Shown: piece by piece, positions 33,779 through 40,529 of the stretch
Layout: every line of letters starts with the position of its first letter
Position numbering within the stretch: position 1 is the first letter of the stretch
Source of the DNA: Pseudomonas mandelii
GTDB lineage: Bacteria; Pseudomonadota; Gammaproteobacteria; Pseudomonadales; Pseudomonadaceae
Assembly: GCF_006438925.1 (NCBI RefSeq)
Contig: NZ_RCZA01000004.1
Coordinates: forward strand, 62,001 to 126,000
Direction of reading: 5' to 3'
Length of the DNA stretch: 64,000 bases
Position numbers and translations under genes: made by a program
Notes under the pieces: model-generated
Seen by the model: only the letters and a program-made list of their open reading frames with translations
Database searches by the model: none
What the model was told of the DNA's origin: nothing

Positions 33779-35071
33779 ATGAATAGCAAAGTCGACGAAA
33801 CCCCTCATTTGCTCCGTCAGCGCGATCAATTCGTGCCGCGTGGCCTGGTTACCGCTCACCCGTTGGTGATCGATCGCGCCCAAGGTGCTGAGTTATGGGA
33901 CGTGGACGGCAAGCGCTACCTGGATTTTGTCGGCGGCATCGGTGTGCTGAACATCGGTCACAACCACCCGAAGGTGGTCGCTGCGGTGCAGGCGCAATTG
34001 CAAAAGGTCTCTCACGCCTGTTTCCAGGTGGTGGCCTATAAGCCTTATCTGGACCTGGCCCAGCGCCTGTGCGAAATGATCGGTGGCCAAGAAGCGTATA
34101 AAGCGGCGTTCTTTACCTCCGGTGCCGAAGCGGTGGAAAACGCGGTGAAGATCGCCCGCGCTCACACCAATCGCTCGGCCGTGATCGCCTTCCGCGGCGG
34201 CTTCCACGGCCGCACCTTGCTCGGCACCACGCTGACCGGCATGAGCCAGCCGTACAAGCAGAACTTCGGGCCGTTCGCGCCGGAGGTCTTCCACACCCCG
34301 TATCCCAATGCCTATCGCGGCGTCACCAGCGAGATGGCGCTCAAAGCCCTCGACGAGCTGCTGGCCACCCAGGTTGCCCCTGAGCGTGTCGCCGCGATCA
34401 TCATCGAACCGGTGCAGGGCGACGGCGGTTTCCTGTCAGCATCGGCGGAGTTTCTCCAGGCCCTGCGCGCACTGACTGAAAGGCACGGCATCGTGCTGAT
34501 TCTCGATGAAATCCAGACCGGTTTCGGCCGTACCGGCAAGTGGTTCGGTTTCCAGCACGCCGGCATTCAGCCGGACCTGGTGACCGTCGCCAAGAGCCTG
34601 GCCGGTGGCTTGCCGTTGTCCGGGGTGGTCGGCAAGGCCGAGATCATGGACGCGCCGCTGCCCGGTGGCCTGGGCGGCACCTACGGTGGCAATGCCTTGT
34701 CCTGCGCCGCTGCGCTGGCGGTGATCGATGCCTTCGAGCAGGAACAATTGCTGGCCCGCGGCGAAGCACTGGGCGAGCGTTTGCGTCAAGGGCTGCTGCG
34801 TTTGCAGGCCCGTCACCGGCAAATCGGCGACGTGCGCGGCACCGGGTTCATGCTGGCGATCGAACTGATCAAGGATGACGTGGCTCGCACGCCGGACGCC
34901 GACCTGAATCAGCGACTGATCGATGAAGCCCGGGCCGGCGGTTTGCTGGTGATCAAATGCGGTGTGTACCGCAACGTGATGCGCTTCCTCGCGCCGCTGG
35001 TGACCACCGAAGAACAGGTCGATGAAGCGCTGCAGATTCTTGAAGCGGCATTGGCACGGGTCTTGAACTGA
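33779..35071 (+). CDS. gabT: 4-aminobutyrate-type aminotransferase (class III, GabT-like)
   Basis: The 430-residue protein is a class III PLP-dependent aminotransferase. Visible sites are GHNHPKVVAAVQAQL, FTSGAEAVENAVKIARAHTN (phosphate loop), FRGGFHGRTLLGTTLTG, LILDEIQTGFGRTGKWFGFQ (Asp contacting the PLP nitrogen) and VAKSLAGGLPLSGVVG with the Schiff-base Lys. The ATG at 33779 has GGGA upstream. It transfers the amino group of GABA or 5-aminovalerate to 2-oxoglutarate. Together with the dehydrogenase at 29335 it completes a GABA-shunt-like branch. The start lies 270 bases from the divergent ghrA. Confidence 0.88.
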   Translation: MNSKVDETPHLLRQRDQFVPRGLVTAHPLVIDRAQGAELWDVDGKRYLDFVGGIGVLNIGHNHPKVVAAVQAQLQKVSHACFQVVAYKPYLDLAQRLCEMIGGQEAYKAAFFTSGAEAVENAVKIARAHTNRSAVIAFRGGFHGRTLLGTTLTGMSQPYKQNFGPFAPEVFHTPYPNAYRGVTSEMALKALDELLATQVAPERVAAIIIEPVQGDGGFLSASAEFLQALRALTERHGIVLILDEIQTGFGRTGKWFGFQHAGIQPDLVTVAKSLAGGLPLSGVVGKAEIMDAPLPGGLGGTYGGNALSCAAALAVIDAFEQEQLLARGEALGERLRQGLLRLQARHRQIGDVRGTGFMLAIELIKDDVARTPDADLNQRLIDEARAGGLLVIKCGVYRNVMRFLAPLVTTEEQVDEALQILEAALARVLN

Positions 35072-35166
35072 GCTCATGGCCGCTCGGGGCGGTGCCACAA
35101 GGCATCGTCCGTGAGCGTTTATGGAGCATGGATTGATGGAATGCATCATCGGAGGCTTTGCGCACC

Positions 35167-35823
35167 ATGGGGCTGACTGAATATCGAGCACTGCTCATCG
35201 ATTGCGATGAGGTCCTGGTCGATCGGGACTCGGGTGTCTGGACGGCACTGCAACCGCTGCTGGACAGCCGAGGCGGTCACCCGGACAGGGAACAGGTGCT
35301 GGCCGAATACAGCGAGGTGGTGCGAGCGCTGTATCCGCGTTTCGCTGAACTGGGCTTTAGTGGCGTGCTGTGTTTCGCCCATCGTCAGTTGGCCGAGCGC
35401 TGGAGCCTGAAAGCCAGTTGGGAGGAGGGCATGAGCTTTGCCCGTTCGGTGGCCGGCTGGTCGCTGTTCGAGGACGCGCCCGGCGCGATGTTGTACCTGC
35501 GCAAGTTCTACCGCTTGCTGGTGCACGGCGACCGGGATGCCGAGGATCGAGGGCTGTTGTGTGAACGATTGGGGATCATGCCCGACGATTTCATTTCACT
35601 GGCCAGCGACCCATTACTCGATTCAGAGTGGTTGAAGGCCAACGAACTTGAACCCGGCAGCATCCTGCAAGTGACCCGACCTTCGGTCGATCGACAGACG
35701 GCCAAAGACGTGTGCCTGATCTGTCGCGGCCGGTCAAAACACCCTACGCCGTGCGCGGCGGATTACTGTATTAACAGCATGGCGGATCTGGTGGCTCAGC
35801 ATCAGCTGTCTTTACGGCGCTGA
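35167..35823 (+). CDS. HAD-superfamily hydrolase-like protein
   Basis: The 218-residue protein starts at ATG 35167; GGAGG lies eleven bases upstream. HAD motif I is present in a modified form (LLIDCDEVLVDRDSG). The middle segment is a helical cap, but I see no clear motif II Thr/Ser or motif III Lys, and the C-terminus holds a CLICRGRSKHPTPCAADYC stretch with four cysteines that is unusual for HAD enzymes. It may be a divergent relative of the dehalogenase at 17505. It follows the aminotransferase by 95 bases and precedes the Lrp regulator, so a shared transcript is likely. Confidence 0.65.
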   Translation: MGLTEYRALLIDCDEVLVDRDSGVWTALQPLLDSRGGHPDREQVLAEYSEVVRALYPRFAELGFSGVLCFAHRQLAERWSLKASWEEGMSFARSVAGWSLFEDAPGAMLYLRKFYRLLVHGDRDAEDRGLLCERLGIMPDDFISLASDPLLDSEWLKANELEPGSILQVTRPSVDRQTAKDVCLICRGRSKHPTPCAADYCINSMADLVAQHQLSLRR

Positions 35824-35868
35824 TTTTGCTAGAAGATTGTCTTACAAACGGCAGTCAAGAGGTACGCA

Positions 35869-36357
35869 ATGGAAGGGTTAGTCAAACTGGACCGAATCGA
35901 CATCAGCATCCTGGTGGAGCTGCAAAAGGACGGGCGCATGACCAACGTCAGCCTGGCCGATGCGGTAGGGTTGTCGGCCAGTCCCTGCCTGCAACGGGTC
36001 AAACGGCTTGAGTCGGCCGGGTATATTTCCAGCTACAAGGCGCACCTGAATCTGGCCAAGATCACCGATTCGGTGACGGTGTTTACCGAAATCACCTTGA
36101 GCGACCACAAGCGCGAAGACTTCGCCAAGTTCGAGTCCAACATCCGCTTGGTGGACGAAGTGCTTGAATGCCATTTGATCAGCGGTGGCTACGATTACCT
36201 GGTGCGCTTCATGACCCGCAGCATCCAGCATTATCAGGAAGTGATCGAAAGCCTGCTGGACAAGAACATCGGCATCTCCAAGTACTTCAGTTACATCGTC
36301 ATCAAATCTCCGGTGCTCAAGGACGGCGTGCCGCTGCGCAAATTGCTGCGCCACTGA
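35869..36357 (+). CDS. Lrp/AsnC-family transcriptional regulator
   Basis: The 162-residue protein has the two-part Lrp build. Residues about 5-65 form a helix-turn-helix (IDISILVELQKDGRMTNVSL, SASPCLQRVKRLESAGYI). Residues about 70-150 form the RAM effector domain (ECHLISGGYDYLVRFMTRSI). Lrp-type proteins next to aminotransferases usually sense the amino acid handled by the enzyme. It is the last gene of the series and is followed by a REP hairpin. Control of gabT, or of the catabolic cluster, is a reasonable inference. Length and motifs are complete. Confidence 0.9.
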   Translation: MEGLVKLDRIDISILVELQKDGRMTNVSLADAVGLSASPCLQRVKRLESAGYISSYKAHLNLAKITDSVTVFTEITLSDHKREDFAKFESNIRLVDEVLECHLISGGYDYLVRFMTRSIQHYQEVIESLLDKNIGISKYFSYIVIKSPVLKDGVPLRKLLRH

Positions 36358-36390
36358 CAGACTCCATTCTCAAACCCAATACAAATTACC

Positions 36391-36480
36391 TGTGGGAGCG
36401 AGCTTGCTCGCGATAGCGGTTGATCAGTCGACATCTTTACCGACTGACTCGCCGCCATCGCGAGCAGGCTCGCTCCCACA
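36391..36480. repeat. REP-pair hairpin
   Basis: TGTGGGAGCGAGCTTGCTCG at 36391 is inverted at the right end of the element (TCGCGAGCAGGCTCGCTCCC...ACA to 36480). A short variable loop lies between. This is the standard fluorescens-group REP sequence. The same arms recur at 44277-44380 and 57255-57286. The ~270 bases from here to 36748 contain no gene. Confidence 0.92.
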
Positions 36481-36747
36481 ATTGCATTCACAATGCACTG
36501 GGTTTGGACATCAGGCCGGCACAACGGCCCAAGGCGCTTCATCCTGGCGCAAGCCGCATAAACGGCTGTTTCAACCCACAAAAACAGTTGCCGATTGCCC
36601 CGTATGCGCTGATTTCAGAGCAAAGCGCAAAAGTCTCTGCGCTGTAATGCGTTCAGAGAGAGGGGAGCGGTTTGTTGTCTGGCTGGTTTCGATAAAACGA
36701 GGCGGCGGCAACAACCCGTTGAATAACACCAATCGGAGCGTAAAAAA

Positions 36748-37524
36748 ATGCGAATGAGCAACGCAAAAGCACTATTGGGTTACGGCGCCATCCTGCTGGC
36801 GAGCAGCAGCGAGGCGCATCAAATCTGGTACGAACAACCACCCGGCCAACCACTGGCGTTGTACTACGGGGAATATGACAAGAACATGCTGGAAGTCACG
36901 CCGGGCGGGATGGACCGGTTTCAGCAACTCAAGGGCTGGTCGATCAGCAACCGGTCCCAGCCATTAACGCTGACCTTGCAGCGTCAGGCGTTTGCGGTGG
37001 CCCATCAAGCCCGGGTAGAGGACTCGTTGCTGGCCCAGGACCCGCACTATCCGATCTTCGACCTTCATGAGGCCGACAAGGCGCTGAAGACGCACTGGAC
37101 GCCAGCGACCCGTTGGGTCGGTGACTTGCGCGCACGCACCCCGGAACTGACCCTGGACATCGTGCCGACCGGCGTCGCCGATGCAGGCAAGGCGCAGTTC
37201 CAGGTGTTCTATGCGTCCAAACCGTTGGCCGACCAGGACGTGGTGCTGGAAACCGGCTCCGGCGAAGTGTTTACCCAGCGCACCGATGCCGCGGGCAAAG
37301 TCAGCTTCGAGCTGCCGTGGCAGGGCACCTACGTGGTGGCCGTGGAATACAAGGACCGCACGCCCGGCGAACGCATCAGTCCTCAAGGCAAGGCCGAACC
37401 GTTCGATATAAAGAGCTTCAGTTCGACACTGTCGTTCTATCGATTACAGGGCCAGACGCCGTTGCCGCGCGCGCCGTCGCAGCTGCCGGCATCGGAAGTC
37501 GCCAGGCTGAAGAAACAGGCCTGA
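36748..37524 (+). CDS. DUF4198-type periplasmic protein
   Basis: The 258-residue protein has an N-terminal signal peptide (ALLGYGAILLASSSEA) cut just before HQIWYEQPPG. A mature His directly at the new N-terminus is typical of this family, where it may bind metal. Residues about 150-230 form an Ig-like/prealbumin-like fold (VVLETGSGEVFTQRTDAAGK, then FELPWQGTYVVAVEYKD). Family members are linked with nickel or copper transport. Here it precedes a membrane protein gene by 28 bases and an OprD porin gene, so a role in uptake is plausible but unproven. Confidence 0.8.
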   Translation: MRMSNAKALLGYGAILLASSSEAHQIWYEQPPGQPLALYYGEYDKNMLEVTPGGMDRFQQLKGWSISNRSQPLTLTLQRQAFAVAHQARVEDSLLAQDPHYPIFDLHEADKALKTHWTPATRWVGDLRARTPELTLDIVPTGVADAGKAQFQVFYASKPLADQDVVLETGSGEVFTQRTDAAGKVSFELPWQGTYVVAVEYKDRTPGERISPQGKAEPFDIKSFSSTLSFYRLQGQTPLPRAPSQLPASEVARLKKQA

Positions 37525-37552
37525 TCCCTCGACCACTACATGAGTGACTGAT

Positions 37553-38758
37553 ATGACCCCATCTTCAGGATTGGCAGGGCAGGCGACAACCGCTTCCCCT
37601 GCGTTTGCAACCAGTGCCGTCAAGGCCAACACCCGCATGCTGGCGATCGACGCCCTGCGCGGTTTCGTCATGCTGTTGATGCTGATCGATCATGTGCGGG
37701 AAACCTTTCTGCTGCACCGTCAGGTCACCGACCCGATCGATGCGTTGAGCGTCACGCCGGACCTGTACTTCACCCGCATGCTCAGCGAGATCTGCGCCCC
37801 GGCGTTCATCTTCCTCACCGGTTTGTCGGCCTGGCTCTACAGCCAGAAACACACGGCGAAAGAAACCTCGGTGTTCCTGCTCAAGCGCGGGTTGTTCCTG
37901 GTGTTTCTCGAAGTCACCTTTGTGTGCTTTGCCTGGAACGCCGAGTTCCCGCCCAAGACCCTGTGGCTGCAGGTGATCTGGTGTATCGGCATCTGCATGA
38001 TCGTGCTTGCCGGGTTGCTGCACTTCAAACGCGGTTGGCTGATCGTGCTCGGGGTGGCCATTGTCGCCGGGCACAACCTGCTCGATGGCGTAACCGTGGG
38101 GCCGGAGTCGCCGTTCTTCGTGCCGTGGTCGATCCTGCATCAGCGGGTGTTCATCGACATCACCGAATTCACCCGGGCCCGCACCACGTACCCGGTATTG
38201 CCCTGGATTGGCGTGATCCTGCTGGGGTGGGGAATCGGGCCGTGGTTCGGCAAGGACATGGACCCGGCCGAGCGGATTTTCCGTCTGCTCAAACTGGGCG
38301 CCGGCCTGCTGGTGGCGTTCGTGTTCATTCGCTACCTGAACGTCTACGGTGAGAAACCCTGGGTGCAGACCGGTGACTCGTTGCGCACCTTCATGAGTTT
38401 CATGAGTGCCAAGAAGTACCCGCCCTCGCTGATGTTCCTGATGCCGACGATTGGCCTTTCGCTGATCTTGCTGGCGCTGTTCGAGAAGCTGCAGGATCGC
38501 TGGTCCACGGCGACCCTGGCGATTTACGGCGGGGCGCCGATGTTCTTCTATTTGTTGCACTTGTACGTGCTCAAGGCCATGTACCTGGTGGCAGTGGCGA
38601 TCTGGGGCGCCAATCAGGGTGCCTACTATGGCTTCGACAACCTGCCCACAGTGTGGCTGTGGAGTGTGATCCTCGGGGTGTTGCTGTTCTTCCCGACGCG
38701 CTGGTTCGCCAACCTCAAGCAGCGCCGTCGCGATATCGCGATCCTCAAATACCTCTGA
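37553..38758 (+). CDS. DUF1624/YeiB-type multi-pass membrane protein
   Basis: The 401-residue protein starts at ATG 37553; a GTG at 37544 is also possible and neither has a strong ribosome site. About ten membrane helices are visible. The N-terminal motif LAIDALRGFVMLLMLIDHVR, with catalytic-type His, is the signature of the heparan-alpha-glucosaminide acetyltransferase-like family. PAFIFLTGLSAWLYSQ and FFYLLHLYVLKAMYLV (a second conserved His) support this. Members may move acyl groups across the membrane. It lies between the DUF4198 gene and OprD on the same strand, probably in one operon. Confidence 0.82.
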   Translation: MTPSSGLAGQATTASPAFATSAVKANTRMLAIDALRGFVMLLMLIDHVRETFLLHRQVTDPIDALSVTPDLYFTRMLSEICAPAFIFLTGLSAWLYSQKHTAKETSVFLLKRGLFLVFLEVTFVCFAWNAEFPPKTLWLQVIWCIGICMIVLAGLLHFKRGWLIVLGVAIVAGHNLLDGVTVGPESPFFVPWSILHQRVFIDITEFTRARTTYPVLPWIGVILLGWGIGPWFGKDMDPAERIFRLLKLGAGLLVAFVFIRYLNVYGEKPWVQTGDSLRTFMSFMSAKKYPPSLMFLMPTIGLSLILLALFEKLQDRWSTATLAIYGGAPMFFYLLHLYVLKAMYLVAVAIWGANQGAYYGFDNLPTVWLWSVILGVLLFFPTRWFANLKQRRRDIAILKYL

Positions 38759-38765
38759 CGTGCCC

Positions 38766-38795
38766 AAGGGTGTCCCCCGTTCGGCGGGACACCTT
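38766..38795 (+). terminator. Intergenic hairpin between the membrane protein and OprD genes
   Basis: AAGGGTGTCCC and GGGACACCTT pair around CCGTTCGGC. There is no T tract after it, so it may be a processing or attenuation structure more than a terminator. Confidence 0.45.
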
Positions 38796-38824
38796 GCAGA
38801 CCCCGAATTCTGTGGAGTTGCACT

Positions 38825-40168
38825 GTGAAAACCCTATCGACGCATACCCTGCTATTGGCATTGGGCGGGCAGTCCCTGCTCGCCCTGGCTTCAGAGCAAG
38901 ACACCGCAAAAGGCTTTATCGAAGACAGCCAATGGAGCCTGCTCAACCGCAGCCTCTACGACCGTCGGGACTATGAACACGGCTCACTGAGCAATGGCGC
39001 GCGCAATGCCTTCAAGCCCCGATCCGAACGCAGTGACCTGGCCGAGGAATGGGCCTACGGCCTGATGGCCGATTTCATGTCCGGCTACACCACCGGCACC
39101 GTAGGGCTGGGCCTGGATGCCCATGTCTATTCCGGCTGGGAACTGGACAGCGGCGGCGGCCGGGCCGGCAAGGCGCGGGTGTTGGGCGTGGACAATGACG
39201 GGCACCCCAAGGATGAGTTCAGCCGTGGCGGCGCCGTGGCCAAGCTGCGGTTTTCCTCGACGGAATTGCGTTACGGCGAGCAGCGGGTAAAAACCCCGGT
39301 GTTCGGTTCATCCGACAGCCGCTTGCTGCCGGAGACCGCCACCGGCTGGCTCCTGACCAGTCGCGAACTGCCCGCCACCACCCTGTATGGCGGGCATTTC
39401 AACGAAAGCACCGACCGCAACGCCACCAGTCATGACCAAGGCTTTGTGGTCAATTACTCCAACGGCAAACAGGGCGACAGCTTCGACCTGGTGGGGGTGC
39501 GCAACACGGCGGTCAAAGGGCTCAACGCCAGCCTGTTCAGCGCGGACTACGCCGACACCTGGCGACAGCACTACCTGGGCGCGGTCTACACCCAGCCGTT
39601 GGCGGAAGGTCAGGACCTGATCTTTGATCTCAATCTGTACCGAACCCAGGACACTGGCAAAGCCTTGTCCGGCCGCATCGACAACACCACCTGGAGTTTG
39701 CTGTCGACCTACAAGCTCGGGGCCCACAGCTTCGGCCTGGGCTATCAAAAGGTCGATGGCGACACGCCTTTCGATTACGTGACCCGTGGCGCGATCTACC
39801 TGAGCAACGCCGTGGCACTGTCCGATTTCAACGCGCCCCGGGAGGCTTCCTGGCAAGCGCGTTATGACCTGAACATGGCCGGTTACGGGATTCCCGGCCT
39901 GACCTTCGGCGCACTGTACGTGCGCGGCAGCGGCATCGACGGTACTGATATGGACCCGAACGGTGGCTACAAATGGCTGGGTTACGGGCAGGGCGGCAAG
40001 CACTGGGAGCGTGATCTGCAAGCCAAATACGTGGTGCAGTCGGGCGTTGCGAAAAACCTCGCGTTCAGCCTGCGCCATGCGGTTCATCGCGGGAATGCGG
40101 CGCAAGCAGAGCTGGACGCCAATCAGATCCGCCTGGCGATCGAATACCCGCTGGGGGGCAAATTCTGA
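38825..40168 (+). CDS. OprD-family outer-membrane porin
   Basis: The 447-residue protein starts at a GTG (38825) with GGAG eight bases upstream. A signal peptide ends near LLALASEQ. The mature protein opens with KGFIEDSQWSLLNRSLYDRR, the typical OprD plug strand, and has alternating beta-strand pattern throughout, ending in a terminal Phe (YPLGGKF) as needed for outer-membrane insertion. The 18-stranded OprD channels admit basic amino acids, carboxylates or other small nutrients. Ligand is not determinable; the neighbouring DUF4198 and YeiB-like genes may serve the same compound. Confidence 0.92.
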   Translation: MKTLSTHTLLLALGGQSLLALASEQDTAKGFIEDSQWSLLNRSLYDRRDYEHGSLSNGARNAFKPRSERSDLAEEWAYGLMADFMSGYTTGTVGLGLDAHVYSGWELDSGGGRAGKARVLGVDNDGHPKDEFSRGGAVAKLRFSSTELRYGEQRVKTPVFGSSDSRLLPETATGWLLTSRELPATTLYGGHFNESTDRNATSHDQGFVVNYSNGKQGDSFDLVGVRNTAVKGLNASLFSADYADTWRQHYLGAVYTQPLAEGQDLIFDLNLYRTQDTGKALSGRIDNTTWSLLSTYKLGAHSFGLGYQKVDGDTPFDYVTRGAIYLSNAVALSDFNAPREASWQARYDLNMAGYGIPGLTFGALYVRGSGIDGTDMDPNGGYKWLGYGQGGKHWERDLQAKYVVQSGVAKNLAFSLRHAVHRGNAAQAELDANQIRLAIEYPLGGKF

Positions 40169-40302
40169 TCCGGAACGGAATCGCCTTTGTGCACTTTTAT
40201 AAGGCCGCGCACCCCTGCGCTGCACTATGCGAAGGCAAGCATCGGGCTTTGATGGGCGCCCGTGGTCAACGTTTACTGGCGCAAGGACTGCCAATGGCCG
40301 AC

Positions 40303-40318
40303 TGGCACAAAGTCTGCA
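40303..40318 (+). promoter_or_regulatory. Sigma-54 promoter for nirBD
   Basis: TGGCACAAAGTCTGCA keeps the essential GG (-24) and GC (-12) with exactly ten bases between, and matches the TGGCAC-N5-TTGC consensus at all but one position. Transcription would start near 40330, leaving a leader of about 200 bases before the nirB ATG. This fits NtrC-dependent nitrogen-assimilation control. Possible NtrC half-sites (TGCAC at about 40190 and 40220) lie upstream but are not convincing. Confidence 0.75.
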
Positions 40319-40414
40319 AGACACTGTTCAGGCCCACTGTGAATGCAGTCGAGTGGGCAGCCCCCTCGGTCAACGACGATCGATTGACCGAACAGGTCGC
40401 GGGCAACATCGGTG

Positions 40415-40497
40415 CATCCGGCATAGATGCCTGACTTAGCACCGTAAACGAACAGGCAAAGACGCCTGGAACCGCAAGGTTTCAGGCGTTTTTTTTT
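40415..40497 (+). promoter_or_regulatory. ANTAR (NasT-type) two-hexaloop antitermination leader of nirBD
   Basis: Two hairpins with six-base loops follow each other. The first has loop ATAGAT (40423-40428) on a GGC/GCC stem. The second has loop AAAGAC (40458-40463) on CAGGC/GCCTG. Both loops have A at position 1 and G at position 4, the hallmark of RNAs bound by ANTAR-domain proteins. The 3' arm of the second hairpin overlaps the 5' arm of the terminator at 40462, so forming one excludes the other. In Pseudomonas and Azotobacter the NasS-NasT pair uses this switch in response to nitrate or nitrite. Confidence 0.82.
40462..40497 (+). terminator. Leader terminator upstream of nirB
   Basis: ACGCCTGGAACC (40462-40473) and GGTTTCAGGCGT (40478-40489) form a 12-bp stem with one G-T pair and a GCAA loop, followed by nine T. 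It stops transcription before nirB unless the ANTAR hairpin forms. Confidence 0.92.
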
Positions 40498-40529
40498 GCT
40501 TTTTGAACAGCTATCGACGGGTGTCTCTT

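Noticed and set aside
37565..38767. Antisense frame of 400 residues opposite the YeiB-like gene
   Set aside because: Same reason: the plus strand has a clear membrane-protein pattern with a family motif.
40189..40434. Small frame of 81 residues upstream of nirB
   Set aside because: It covers the sigma-54 promoter and first ANTAR hairpin, has no ribosome site and no recognisable product.
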